DNA from: an uncultured Robiginitomaculum sp.
GTDB taxonomy: Bacteria > Pseudomonadota > Alphaproteobacteria > Caulobacterales > Maricaulaceae
Assembly (NCBI GenBank): GCA_938010385.1
Contig: CALLVD010000040.1
Span: 1 to 32,454 of the forward strand
Direction: 5' to 3'
DNA length: 32,454 nucleotides
Positions 1 through 8,018 of this stretch are shown piece by piece. The position numbers and the translations under genes were made by a program. Positions within the stretch are counted from its first letter, which is position 1. Every line of letters begins with the position of its first letter. The notes below the pieces were generated by a model. It had not been told where the DNA came from and made no database searches. It saw nothing but the letters and a program-made list of their open reading frames with translations.

Positions 1-683
1 ACGCCGCCTTTACGTTCCAGCGCATGAATAAGCGCGTATATGCTGCTGGTTTTAAACGGGTTTCCGCCAACTAGGAGCGATTGAAATGACAGTAATTGCC
101 GCACGCGTTCGTTTTTGACGAATTTGGACACCATGCCGTAAACTGACTTGTCGGCGCGCAGGCGGATAAGCTGAGGCGCGGCGGCAAACATTTGCCCGAC
201 TTTCAAAAACGCCGTCGTGCCGAGTTTTTCATAGCCTTCGCGGTAAAGCTCTTTGGAATAGGCCAGAAATTTGTGATATCCGGCCACATCGGACGGCTCG
301 CGCGCGGCAATCTGCTCTTCTAAATATTTGTCGTCATTATTATAATCAAACGTGTCCCCGTCTTCCCATTGCAGGCGGTAAAACGGATCAACCGGCAGCA
401 AAGTGACATAATCGCCCATATTGCGGCCGGAGAGCTCAAACAGCTCGCGCAGGCAATCGGGGTCAGTGATAACCGTTGGCCCGCCATCAAACTTGTAACC
501 CTTTTCCTCATAGACATAGGCCCGCCCGCCGGGCTTGTCCCGATTGTCGAGCAAAGTCGTTTGAAACCCCATAGATTGCAGGCGAATCGCCAGCGCTATG
601 CCGCCAAATCCCGCGCCGATAACAATAGCGGTCGGTTTCGCTTTGGACGATTTCAGGGCGGTTATATCCGTTTGGACGTTCAT
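1..683 (-). CDS. crtI: Phytoene desaturase CrtI, 5' part only (runs off the left edge)
   Basis: About 227 N-terminal residues are visible, read from an ATG at 683; the 3' end lies outside the window. CrtI is an FAD-dependent enzyme that desaturates phytoene towards lycopene at the membrane. The N-terminus has a dinucleotide-binding motif (IVIGAGFGGIALAIRL), then DKPGGRAYVYEEKGYKFDGG followed by PTVITDP, which is the family hallmark. Later residues such as LSFQSLLVGGNPFKTSSIY also fit CrtI. The start overlaps the crtY stop by four bases (ATGA), so translation is probably coupled and crtY-crtI is one operon. Carotenoid ketolase-type or CrtN/CrtD-type desaturases are related alternatives; the neighbouring crtY favours CrtI. 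The call is firm for the family and good for the exact enzyme. Confidence 0.88.
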   Translation of the reverse strand, partial: MNVQTDITALKSSKAKPTAIVIGAGFGGIALAIRLQSMGFQTTLLDNRDKPGGRAYVYEEKGYKFDGGPTVITDPDCLRELFELSGRNMGDYVTLLPVDPFYRLQWEDGDTFDYNNDDKYLEEQIAAREPSDVAGYHKFLAYSKELYREGYEKLGTTAFLKVGQMFAAAPQLIRLRADKSVYGMVSKFVKNERVRQLLSFQSLLVGGNPFKTSSIYALIHALERKGG

Positions 684-1927
684 ACGGCAGTATCACTTTC
701 AGGCAGATGTTTGGCTAAAAACTTGGCTTCGCTCATCACTTTGAGCGCATTCATTATAGGTACGGGCGGCTTACCGGCCAAGATGCGGATTTTGTCGGCT
801 TTTGAAATCCGGCCGGCATAAAACCGCTCAATCAGAGGCTTGGGCAGGCCGTAAAACCGCTCCAATATTTTGTAGCGTTTTTCAGGATCGGAGGCCTTAA
901 ACAGCATGCGGTTTAAAAACCGGGCAAACCGTTCTTCATTAAGATGGTCCAGCTTGTGCTGCGCCATTTCCGCATGTGGCTCTTTTGAATAATCACCGGC
1001 CGCGTCTCTGATTAAGCCGGCTATCAGATCAGCGCTCTTTACGGCTTCGGGCAGAGAATACCCGGTAATGGCATGATAATAGCCGCCGCGAATGCCGATG
1101 ACGGTCGGCTCTTCAAGGTCAATTTGGGCTGTGCGGTCTTTCGGGTATCGCGCTGCTAATGTAATGGGCAAAACGCCTTTTTCTTTGCGTATCAATGTGT
1201 GGTCGCCCCACCCCTTGTCATTAATGTAATCAGCGAGGCGCGTGGTTACCTCATTTTCTGAAAGGTCCGCGCCGTCTGTATAATATGTATCTTCGACCAA
1301 GATTTCGTGATCGGTGAACGGCAAACAATAGACGAACCGATATCCGCCGAGCTGGTCCACAGTGGCATCCATAATCACCGGCCGGGTCAGGCCGTGCGGC
1401 TGCGCGGTTCGAATGGTCTGACCGACAAATTTCTGATAGCCGAGCACTTTGTCGGCCGGCGGCTTAAATCCGCGCGCATCAATCACGATGGGCGCGCTGA
1501 GAGTCTCCCCGCCTTCAAGCGTTACACTTTTCGGGGAAATTTTTGTCACAGCTTCCGAGAGGCGCGTCGTCAGACGCCCGCTTTTGATGTGCGGCAGGAC
1601 GCAGGCGCGAAGGCTGTCACTGTTTCCCGTGCAATACCGTATACCGAGCGTGCGTTTGCGTTTTGGAAACGCCACATCATAGCTATCCCAGCTATAGGCA
1701 ATAAAAGGTTTCAGCCAATCACGCAGATCCGGCGCAATATCAGTCTCATTAAATGACCAGGTATGGTCACCCGCAATATGGTCAGCCGAGTCAATAAGGA
1801 GCGCAGACAGGCCCGGATTGACGTCCAAGCACCGCCAAGCCGTTACCAATCCTGACAGGCCGGCGCCGACAATAATCATTTCAAGGTCTTTATGCTCCAT
1901 AAGGCTTGGTAAAACACGCGGAGCCAT
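680..1927 (-). CDS. crtY: Lycopene beta-cyclase CrtY
   Basis: Converts lycopene to beta-carotene by cyclising both ends; flavin-dependent and membrane associated. The 415-residue reading has the FAD motif GAGLSG at 21-26, the CrtY signature DHTWSF at 54-59, LVEDTYY near 210-216, GGYYHAITGYSLP at 281-293 and, near the C-terminus, FYGLPKPLIERFYAGR and LAGKPPVPI. All are typical of the bacterial CrtY branch. Two starts are possible: 1927, which has a GGTGA-like ribosome site, or the ATG at 1900 (MEHKDLEMIIVGAG), which fits the family's usual N-terminus better but lacks a clear Shine-Dalgarno. The stop overlaps crtI by four bases. A sigma-70-like promoter lies about 75 bases upstream. Length is slightly above the usual 380-390 residues if the longer start is used. 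Confidence 0.93.
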   Translation of the reverse strand: MAPRVLPSLMEHKDLEMIIVGAGLSGLVTAWRCLDVNPGLSALLIDSADHIAGDHTWSFNETDIAPDLRDWLKPFIAYSWDSYDVAFPKRKRTLGIRYCTGNSDSLRACVLPHIKSGRLTTRLSEAVTKISPKSVTLEGGETLSAPIVIDARGFKPPADKVLGYQKFVGQTIRTAQPHGLTRPVIMDATVDQLGGYRFVYCLPFTDHEILVEDTYYTDGADLSENEVTTRLADYINDKGWGDHTLIRKEKGVLPITLAARYPKDRTAQIDLEEPTVIGIRGGYYHAITGYSLPEAVKSADLIAGLIRDAAGDYSKEPHAEMAQHKLDHLNEERFARFLNRMLFKASDPEKRYKILERFYGLPKPLIERFYAGRISKADKIRILAGKPPVPIMNALKVMSEAKFLAKHLPESDTAV

Positions 1928-1998
1928 CTGTCACCGCCGGATTAAAGACAAAGCGGCGCACTATTTAGCCGCCGCAAAGGTAAACATAAATTTTTGCA

Positions 1999-2044
1999 AT
2001 TTTAAAGTTTAATGCTGGTAATGCCAATTAATATATCTATTAAT
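1999..2044 (-). promoter_or_regulatory. Candidate crtY-crtI promoter with adjoining palindrome
   Basis: On the minus strand TTGGCA (2022-2027) and TAAAAT (1999-2004) are separated by exactly 17 bases, a good sigma-70-type promoter about 72 bases before the crtY start at 1927. A perfect 7-base inverted repeat, ATTAATA-N4-TATTAAT (2027-2044), touches the upstream edge of the -35 box. That is where an activator or repressor dimer could bind. The regulator is not identifiable from sequence. The rest of 1928-2132 shows only short weak hairpins. Confidence 0.45.
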
Positions 2045-2132
2045 ACAGTCACTGAAGGGCGTGCCCCTGAAGTATGCGGGCGGTAAGGTTGCCCCACATC
2101 GGCTGAGCCGTCCGCATCCCGAAACCCGCCGA

Positions 2133-2570
2133 CTACTGCGTGTATGAGGATGTTTTCTCGGGCATTTTTGGGCGATATTCATTGTCATGCTTAGCCAGTA
2201 TTTCGGACGCAATAAATTCATTGCCGGCCATTTCCCCTGTAATGACTACGCCTTCGCCTTCTCTGAAAAGATCAGGAAGTATGCCATTATAACTGACAGC
2301 GAGCGCGTCACCGCTGTGATTTTCAAAATCCTGTACTTTGAAATTAACATCTAATTGATCGCCCTTCATCAGGCTGTCTGCACTGACCAAACCGCCTATG
2401 CGAATGACTGAAGATTTAGGGGCAAAACTGTCTTGCAGAACATCACTCGGGTTATAGAAAAACTGCGTGTTTTTGGACAAAGCGCTAAGCAGCATAACGG
2501 TGCCTGTGACGGCAATGACCGCGCAAAGCGCGAAAATACCGAGACGGCGATTTTGATGACGAGGTTTCAT
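2133..2570 (-). CDS. ccmE: Cytochrome c maturation haem chaperone CcmE
   Basis: CcmE receives haem covalently in the periplasm from the CcmABCD machinery and hands it to the CcmF/H ligase. The protein is 145 residues, the usual length. It has a basic N-terminus and one membrane anchor (about 10-30), then the OB-fold beta-barrel with IRIGGLV (57-63) and VSYNGILPDLFREGEGVV (92-109). The haem-binding H-x-x-x-Y motif is HDNEY, with His128 as the covalent haem ligand and Tyr132. It is transcribed away from ccmABCD and separated from ccmA by 96 bases. It is therefore not the distal gene of the ccmABCD operon as in E. coli, though it is adjacent. No ccmF, ccmG or ccmH is in the window. Confidence 0.96.
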   Translation of the reverse strand: MKPRHQNRRLGIFALCAVIAVTGTVMLLSALSKNTQFFYNPSDVLQDSFAPKSSVIRIGGLVSADSLMKGDQLDVNFKVQDFENHSGDALAVSYNGILPDLFREGEGVVITGEMAGNEFIASEILAKHDNEYRPKMPEKTSSYTQ

Positions 2571-2666
2571 GCCGCTTTATGGCGCGTTTTCCCGGCCGGT
2601 CAAACGCGGCGCGGCGTCGCGTCATAAACTCATGGTAAAAATGCTTTCGCCCGATTAAACAGCCCT

Positions 2667-3299
2667 ATGACCTTTGCAGATGTCAGGCTCAATATTTCCG
2701 GCGCAAGCGTATCGCGCGGCGATCGCATTATCGTTGATGATTTTTCCCTGTCTGTAAAAAGCAAAGACTTAGTCTGGCTGCGGGGCACAAACGGTGTGGG
2801 CAAAACATCATTGTTGCGTATTGCAGCCGGATTGGCGCGCCCTGATACCGGCGAGATTACGCGGACGTTTGGCGGAGCGGTTGTCACGGCGCCGCAAATA
2901 ACGGCATTTCAAGGACATCGGGATGCTGTGAAACCAAGCCTGAGCGTTTATGAGAACCTCGTCTTTTGGGCGCGCTTGTCAGGACGAAGCGAAACAGTCG
3001 ACCGGGCCTTACTCAAGGTCGGATTAACCGGCCGAGAGGGACAAAAAGCCGGCACTTTGTCGGCCGGGCAAATACGGCGACTGGCTCTGGCGCAGCTTTG
3101 GGTCAGTCAAAAACCGCTGTGGATTATGGATGAGCCGGCGGCGGCAATCGATTTGAGCGGACAAGCCGTCATTGATGATTTAATCGCAGAGCATATTGCG
3201 GGCGGAGGCGCGATTATTCTGGCCTCTCACGCCGCGCCGCCGCAAAGAGCGGGCATCCGGTTTGTTACACTGCATGCGCCTGAAGAGGCCCGGTTATGA
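2667..3299 (+). CDS. ccmA: Haem exporter ATP-binding protein CcmA
   Basis: ATPase of the CcmABCD ABC complex. ATP hydrolysis releases holo-CcmE after haem has been loaded onto it at CcmC. The 210-residue protein has Walker A GTNGVGKT (40-47), signature LSAGQ (131-135) in the CcmA-typical LSAGQIRRLALAQL, Walker B LWIMDE (151-156) and the switch histidine in ASHAAP (His188). No Shine-Dalgarno is obvious before the ATG. The next Met would remove the first beta strand, so this start is preferred. The stop codon overlaps the ccmB start (ATGA). The 96-base gap to the divergent ccmE must hold both promoters, but I could not place convincing boxes there. Confidence 0.96.
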   Translation: MTFADVRLNISGASVSRGDRIIVDDFSLSVKSKDLVWLRGTNGVGKTSLLRIAAGLARPDTGEITRTFGGAVVTAPQITAFQGHRDAVKPSLSVYENLVFWARLSGRSETVDRALLKVGLTGREGQKAGTLSAGQIRRLALAQLWVSQKPLWIMDEPAAAIDLSGQAVIDDLIAEHIAGGGAIILASHAAPPQRAGIRFVTLHAPEEARL

Positions 3300-3958
3300 T
3301 TGCGCTGACCCTCAGAGATATCAAGCTGGCCATGCGCAGCTCAGGGGCGTGGCTCCACGGCGTCTTGTTTTTAGTTGTCTTCACGGTTTTGTCCGTCATT
3401 GCTTTGGGCGCTGATAAAACTGTTCTTGCCACTCTTGGCCCTGCCCTGATCTGGCTTGCTGTCGTGTTTTCGCTTCTCTTGTCTTTTGAAAAAGGCCTGA
3501 CGGAAGACGCGCGAGATGGCACGTTAGAGCAGCTGTATCTGTCCGCAATGCCTCTATCTGCCTTGGCCGCATCCAAACTGCTCAGTCAATGGATTTTGAT
3601 TGTGCTGCCTCTGCTGATTGTAACGCCCTTTATCGGATATGGATTTGGTATGGAATTGCCTGAAATAAAAGGAACGCTTCTGGCTCTTGTCATCGGCACA
3701 CCGGCGCTTTTGGTTTACGGGACTTTTGCAAGTGCCTGTTTGATCAGTTACCGCTCAAATGGACTGTTGTTGATTTTATTGACTGTCCCGCTCATGATTC
3801 CGACAATGATATTCGGTCTTGATGCATCAGATGGCTATGCGGCGGGCGGAGTCTTTGATAAATCATTTCAGGCACTGGCAGGATTAAGCCTGCTGGCCGT
3901 GGGTTTAGGAATTCCGGCCATTGCGGCGGCCCTGAAAACGCATTTGGAGACGTCATGA
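3296..3958 (+). CDS. ccmB: Haem exporter membrane subunit CcmB
   Basis: Integral membrane subunit that works with CcmA in the cytochrome c maturation ABC complex. The 220 residues form about six hydrophobic segments. The N-terminal RDIKLAMRS amphipathic stretch and the FEKGLTEDARDGTLEQL loop (near 64-80) are typical of CcmB. It starts inside the ccmA stop (ATGA) and its own stop overlaps the ccmC start in the same way, so the three genes are translationally coupled. Family length is about 220 residues, so the gene is complete. No anomaly was seen. Confidence 0.95.
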   Translation: MIALTLRDIKLAMRSSGAWLHGVLFLVVFTVLSVIALGADKTVLATLGPALIWLAVVFSLLLSFEKGLTEDARDGTLEQLYLSAMPLSALAASKLLSQWILIVLPLLIVTPFIGYGFGMELPEIKGTLLALVIGTPALLVYGTFASACLISYRSNGLLLILLTVPLMIPTMIFGLDASDGYAAGGVFDKSFQALAGLSLLAVGLGIPAIAAALKTHLETS

Positions 3959-4710
3959 TAACTTGGTTGGCAAACCCGCTGCGTTTTGCGCGCTTTGCAA
4001 AATACGCCGCACCCATTTTTGCGGTGACAGCGATTGTTTGTATCGGTTTTGGGCTTTGGCAAGGACTGTTCGTTTCTCCCGCAGAGCAATATCAGGGCGA
4101 CAGCGTGCGCATTATGTATGTCCATGTGCCAAGCGCGTGGATTGCGATGATGGCTTACAGCATGATCGCTGTTTCAGGGTTTATTTCTTACGTCTGGCGG
4201 CACCACTTGGCCGACTATCTCGGGCGGGCCTGCGCATTGCCGGGAACGGCTTTTACCCTATTGGCGCTTGTCACAGGCAGCCTGTGGGGGAGCGTGACCT
4301 GGATGACGTATTGGGAATGGGACGGGCGCATGACCTCATTTCTGGTCCTGCTGTTTATTTATATCGGCTATATGAGCATATGGGCGGTTATGGAGGACAA
4401 AAAACGCGCCTCGCGAATTGCCGGCCTCGTCGCTATGGTCGGCGCGATCAATCTTCCGATTATTAAATTTTCTGTCGATTGGTGGGATGATACACTTCAC
4501 CAAAAGGCGACAATTTCTTCGCCGGGTGCGCCGGGTCTGGGGCCGGAGTTTTTAACGCCGCTTTTGCTGATGACGGTCGGGTTTACCTGCCTGTTCGCTT
4601 GGATGGTCATCACATGCGTTATGACCGAAATCCTTAAGGCGCGAAAGCGGGCCGCGGCCCGAAAGGCAACTGACCGGCCGGCGACTGTCACAATAGAAAC
4701 GAGTGAGTAA
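3955..4710 (+). CDS. ccmC: Haem handling protein CcmC
   Basis: CcmC binds haem at the periplasmic face and attaches it to CcmE. The 251-residue protein has six predicted membrane segments and the tryptophan-rich haem-handling motif WGSVTWMTYWEWDGR (111-125). The two expected axial haem ligands are His57 in VHVPSAW and His182 in HQKATISSPG. The C-terminal tail after the last membrane segment is short and basic. It overlaps ccmB by four bases and shares one base with ccmD (TAATG). Complete, with all key residues present. Confidence 0.96.
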   Translation: MITWLANPLRFARFAKYAAPIFAVTAIVCIGFGLWQGLFVSPAEQYQGDSVRIMYVHVPSAWIAMMAYSMIAVSGFISYVWRHHLADYLGRACALPGTAFTLLALVTGSLWGSVTWMTYWEWDGRMTSFLVLLFIYIGYMSIWAVMEDKKRASRIAGLVAMVGAINLPIIKFSVDWWDDTLHQKATISSPGAPGLGPEFLTPLLLMTVGFTCLFAWMVITCVMTEILKARKRAAARKATDRPATVTIETSE

Positions 4711-4820
4711 TGCCGGATTACGGGAAATTTGAATTTGTTGTTTGGGCTTCTTACGGCCTGACGGCGTTTGTCCTGACCGGCCTTGTGGCTCTTATCTTGT
4801 GGCGCAAGCGTGACCGATAA
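4710..4820 (+). CDS. ccmD: Haem exporter accessory protein CcmD (36 residues)
   Basis: Very small membrane protein that stabilises CcmC-CcmE and is needed to release holo-CcmE from the ABC complex. The frame starts at the ATG sharing its A with the ccmC stop and encodes 36 residues. It has an N-terminal FEFVVWASYG, a single membrane helix (LTAFVLTGLVALILW) and a basic RKRDR tail, the usual CcmD layout of W-x-S/A-Y-G followed by one helix. Position directly after ccmC supports the call. The mazG reading begins within its last codons, so this gene is easily missed by automatic calling. Confidence 0.9.
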   Translation: MPDYGKFEFVVWASYGLTAFVLTGLVALILWRKRDR

Positions 4821-5616
4821 GATCGACATATCCTTTCTGGGCGAAACGCCCATGGAGCGGGTTATCAATATGATGGCTGCCCTGCGCGATCCGGATACAG
4901 GATGCCCGTGGGACATAGAGCAAACCTTTGCGACCATAGCGCCCTACACTATCGAGGAAGCTTACGAAGTCGCTGACGCTATTGAACGCGGCGACAAGGC
5001 AGAGCTCCAAGCCGAGCTTGGCGATCTTTTAATGCAAGTCGTCTTTCACGCGCAAATGGCCAAGGACGAAGGCAGTTTTGAATTTGCCGATGTGGCCGAC
5101 ACGCTGACGACAAAAATGGTGTCCCGTCATCCGCATGTTTTTGGTGATGACAACATTGCAGATGCGGACGCTCAAACGGAAAACTGGGAGGCGGTTAAGG
5201 CCAAAGAGCGCGGCAACGCCGGAATATTGGACGGAGTTGCCCTTGGCCTGCCCGCATTGCTCCGGGCCCAAAAACTGCAAAAGCGTGCGGCGCGCGTGGG
5301 GTTTGATTGGCCGAATGTCCGCCCGGTTTTGGACAAAGTCGCTGAAGAATGCCGCGAAATCGCGGATGCGGCTGACGCCGGCGAAAGTCCGGAGCGTATT
5401 GCCGAGGAAATCGGGGACTTGCTGTTTGCTGTCGTCAATGTCGCCCGACATATGGGCGTAGACGCGGAAGGCGCGCTGCGCGCCGGCAATGCCAAATTTC
5501 AACGCCGGTTCGAATTTATAGAAGACGCGCTGAAATCCGCCGGCAAAGACCCCAAAGAACAAAGTCTGGAAGCTCTCGAGGCGTTATGGGTGAAGGCTAA
5601 AGCCGCAGGATTGTAA
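4810..5616 (+). CDS. mazG: Nucleoside triphosphate pyrophosphohydrolase MazG
   Basis: House-cleaning enzyme that hydrolyses nucleoside triphosphates to monophosphates and pyrophosphate. The protein has two MazG domains. The first contains DTGCPWDIEQTF, the acidic motif EEAYEVADAI and ELGDLLMQVVFHAQ. The second contains ECREIADAADAG and EEIGDLLFAVVNVARH. These acidic clusters bind magnesium. The start is uncertain: ATG 4783 overlaps ccmD by 38 bases, GTG 4810 overlaps by 11, and ATG 4852 (MERVINMMAAL) would begin just before the conserved domain. I chose 4810 as the compromise, since none has a strong ribosome site. Transcription is probably shared with ccmABCD. In many alphaproteobacteria mazG lies near hflX, as here. 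Confidence 0.93.
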   Translation: MTDKIDISFLGETPMERVINMMAALRDPDTGCPWDIEQTFATIAPYTIEEAYEVADAIERGDKAELQAELGDLLMQVVFHAQMAKDEGSFEFADVADTLTTKMVSRHPHVFGDDNIADADAQTENWEAVKAKERGNAGILDGVALGLPALLRAQKLQKRAARVGFDWPNVRPVLDKVAEECREIADAADAGESPERIAEEIGDLLFAVVNVARHMGVDAEGALRAGNAKFQRRFEFIEDALKSAGKDPKEQSLEALEALWVKAKAAGL

Positions 5617-5620
5617 TCCC

Positions 5621-6400
5621 CTATTCGCAGCTGAGTACCTTTGAAGGATTATGGCTCGACTCAAAGCGCAATATTCCGCTCCCGGATATTTCGCCATAAG
5701 TTTCAATATTGGCCTTTACGCCGTCAAATATGCGCTGTTTCGGCAAGCCATTGGCTATCCAAACATCAACAATGGGCTCAATCGGGACTGTACCTGCGCT
5801 GCGGTAGTCCTGACGCACGGACCAGAATTGCCACCATGAATGAAAGCGGATTTTGTAGTGACGGTATTCTGCGCCGTCGATTTGCGTGCGCGGCAATTCT
5901 TCGCCTTTAAAATAATCACCGGTATAAATGTCGTGCAGTTCGTCAGGTGTTGAGCTGGCGATTTCGACAATATAGTTTTCATACCAATTATCGCCGTTTT
6001 GCTTGGCCGCTTCGTCGCCTTGCCAATTTACGCTGATTTTCGGTCCGGCCCACCAACGGCCGGAGCCATTAAGGTCGGTTTTATAAGATGTGCAAACCCG
6101 CAAATTCTGAATGGCTGTTCCGACAGTGTCTGTATTGGCTTTATCCAAAGACAGCCCGACGTCCAATCCGCCTTCGGGGTGAGATTGCGTTACCCTAAAT
6201 CTGAGCGCATCCCCGATGAAGTGACGCGACTTCTCGCCGTCAAATTTGTCACTGATCCATGCTGATGAACTGTATCGTCCCGACGTGAAGTGATCCGTCG
6301 TCGTATTGCCAAGGTCGGCAGCCGATTGGTCATTTACTGTGGTCGCGCAACCTGCCAATGCCCCGACACATACACATAATCCCAATATTGCTTTTTGCAT
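5621..6400 (-). CDS. Lipoprotein resembling a divergent GH11 (xylanase-fold) glycosidase
   Basis: A 259-residue predicted outer-envelope lipoprotein: hydrophobic signal peptide with lipobox LAGC (15-18), lipidation at Cys18. The mature part resembles the glycoside hydrolase family 11 beta-jelly-roll. YENYIVE (140-146) lines up with the GH11 nucleophile strand (family pattern EYYIV), placing Glu141 as nucleophile. QFWSVRQDYRSAGTV (191-205) matches the family's YWSVRQ..R.SGTV strand almost residue for residue. NIETYGEISGSG (231-242) matches the acid/base strand (TEGYQSSGS), placing Glu233. A strong Shine-Dalgarno (GGGGGAAG) precedes the ATG. It lies 12 bases after hflX and ends 4 bases from the convergent mazG stop. 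Real GH11 enzymes are xylanases of about 190 residues, but substrate and activity here are unknown; the assignment is inferred from motif matching only. No nearby polysaccharide-use genes support a xylan role. Confidence 0.6.
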   Translation of the reverse strand: MQKAILGLCVCVGALAGCATTVNDQSAADLGNTTTDHFTSGRYSSSAWISDKFDGEKSRHFIGDALRFRVTQSHPEGGLDVGLSLDKANTDTVGTAIQNLRVCTSYKTDLNGSGRWWAGPKISVNWQGDEAAKQNGDNWYENYIVEIASSTPDELHDIYTGDYFKGEELPRTQIDGAEYRHYKIRFHSWWQFWSVRQDYRSAGTVPIEPIVDVWIANGLPKQRIFDGVKANIETYGEISGSGILRFESSHNPSKVLSCE

Positions 6401-6412
6401 CGTCTTCCCCCG

Positions 6413-7735
6413 TTATTGCAATAAATCCTTATGACGGGCTCGCATAATACCGGCTTCAATGCTGGGCAGGCGCACTTCAATCATTGCATCACCGTTATTA
6501 GCTGTCTCTTCCGACACGACGTCTCCGTGTTCGTGAAGCCATGCCCGCACGGCGTAATCGCGCGGAGGAATGATAAAGTTCAGTGTTTCATCGCTCGCGC
6601 CAAGGGCTGTCTCGACGCCTTCCATAAGCGGCGCAAGTCCCTGCCGTTTCACTGCAGAGGTCAGATAGGCGGAAATTTCATGTTCAGTGTCGCGCATTGC
6701 GTCTGCCCGCTCTTTGAAAGCTGTCAGGTCTTCGGCGGATAAATTATCGGCCTTGTTCCAGACTTCAATGACGGGCTGCCCATGTTCAGGCCCCGCTTCC
6801 AAAGATTTGAGAATGTCCATGACGTCATCCCTGCGCCGTTCGGAGACGGGATCAGAAATATCTCTGACGTGAAGAATCAGATCAGCCTCTTTGACTTCTT
6901 CCAATGTGGCGCGGAACGCCGTCACCAGATGGGTCGGCAAATCAGAAATAAACCCTACCGTATCTGACATGACCGCCGTGCGCCCGCTTGGCAGGGACAA
7001 TATTCGGTGCGTTGTATCAAGCGTGGCAAACAGCATGTCTTTTTCTAAAACGCCGCCTTCGGTCAGACGATTAAACAGCGTGGACTTCCCGGTGTTTGTA
7101 TAGCCGACAAGCGCGACGACTTTTTCCGGCGCGCGCTGTCGTTTCGTGCGTTGAAGCTCGCGCGTGCGGCGGACCTGGTCAATCTGGCCGCGAATTTTTG
7201 CAATGCGCTGATCGAGCATACGGCGATCGGATTCGATTTGGGTTTCGCCGGGACCTGCCAGAAAGCCCTGTCCGCCGCGCTGACGTTCCAAATGGGTCCA
7301 AGTACGCACAAGGCGGGAGCGTTCATAAGATTGCCGCGCCAATTCCACTTGCAGCTTACCTTCTTTGGTCGCGGCGCGCAGGGCGAAGATTTCCAGAATC
7401 ATGCCCGTGCGGTCAATGACCTTTGCGCCCCATGCTGTTTCGAGGTTTCGCTGCTGAATAGGGGCAAGGCTTGTATTGATCACGACAAGGTCAGAATCGC
7501 GGGCTTTGACCATGGCTTTGATGTCGGCGAGTTTGCCTTTGCCAAAAAACTCTCCGGCGCGAATTTCGCGTACAGGAACGACTGCGCTGTCTTCGACAGT
7601 GACTTCCAAAGCCTCGCCAAGACCGACAGCCTCTTCCAAATCATGCTCTGCAGAGCTTGATTTGTCTTTGGCCGTAACAGGGTGAATAATTATGGCACGC
7701 GGCGGAGCCTGATCAACTTTTATCACAGGCGGCAA
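6413..7735 (-). CDS. hflX: Ribosome-splitting GTPase HflX
   Basis: HflX is a translation-factor GTPase that binds the 50S subunit and rescues stalled or stress-damaged ribosomes. The 440-residue protein has the HflX glycine-rich hallmark GPGETQIESDRR (161-172), G1 GYTNTGKS (211-218), G3 DTVGFISDLPTHLV (258-271) and G4 NKAD. The reading opens with TTG at 7735, six bases after the hfq stop; a GTG at 7726 is the next choice. No ATG gives a full N-terminal domain. Neither start has a good ribosome site, so coupling to hfq termination is likely. hfq-hflX is a widely conserved pair. The lipoprotein gene follows after 12 bases. Confidence 0.96.
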   Translation of the reverse strand: MPPVIKVDQAPPRAIIIHPVTAKDKSSSAEHDLEEAVGLGEALEVTVEDSAVVPVREIRAGEFFGKGKLADIKAMVKARDSDLVVINTSLAPIQQRNLETAWGAKVIDRTGMILEIFALRAATKEGKLQVELARQSYERSRLVRTWTHLERQRGGQGFLAGPGETQIESDRRMLDQRIAKIRGQIDQVRRTRELQRTKRQRAPEKVVALVGYTNTGKSTLFNRLTEGGVLEKDMLFATLDTTHRILSLPSGRTAVMSDTVGFISDLPTHLVTAFRATLEEVKEADLILHVRDISDPVSERRRDDVMDILKSLEAGPEHGQPVIEVWNKADNLSAEDLTAFKERADAMRDTEHEISAYLTSAVKRQGLAPLMEGVETALGASDETLNFIIPPRDYAVRAWLHEHGDVVSEETANNGDAMIEVRLPSIEAGIMRARHKDLLQ

Positions 7736-7741
7736 ACAGGG

Positions 7742-7996
7742 TTAGTCAAGATCAAGCTCTTCTTCCGCTTTATCAAACAAGACCACAGGGCCGGCCGGCA
7801 TAATGGTCGAAATCGCATGCTTATAAACCAGTTGGACTTGGCCGTCGCGGCGCAACAAAACGCAAAAACTGTCAAACCACGTCACCACGCCCTGAAGCTT
7901 CACCCCATTAACGAGGAAAATGGTTAAAGGCGTTTTGGATTTGCGAACCGCATTTAAAAATGTGTCCTGTAGATTTTGTTTTTTATCAGATGACAT
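7742..7996 (-). CDS. hfq: RNA chaperone Hfq
   Basis: Hexameric Sm-like RNA chaperone that pairs small RNAs with mRNAs. The 84-residue protein starts at the ATG at 7996 ([14 protein letters not shown]), preceded by GGAAG at a suitable distance; the open frame extends upstream to 8080 but that part is not Hfq-like. Sm1 is present as [20 protein letters not shown] and continues FDSFCVLL; Sm2 is present as VYKHAIST. The acidic tail [10 protein letters not shown] is short, as usual in alphaproteobacteria. One oddity is [14 protein letters not shown] where many homologues have LRR(D/E)G.SQLVYKH, a mild change. It is co-transcribed with hflX. Confidence 0.96.
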   Translation of the reverse strand: MSSDKKQNLQDTFLNAVRKSKTPLTIFLVNGVKLQGVVTWFDSFCVLLRRDGQVQLVYKHAISTIMPAGPVVLFDKAEEELDLD

Positions 7997-8018
7997 TGTC
8001 TTCCACACTCCCGCTTCG

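Noticed and set aside
369-821. Plus-strand open frame spanning the crtI/crtY junction
   Set aside because: Opposite two confident minus-strand genes; composition is that of an antisense reading.
2045-2132. Terminator after ccmE
   Set aside because: Only 4-base stems (GGGC/GCCC, CGGC/GCCG) without a T-run were found on the minus strand.
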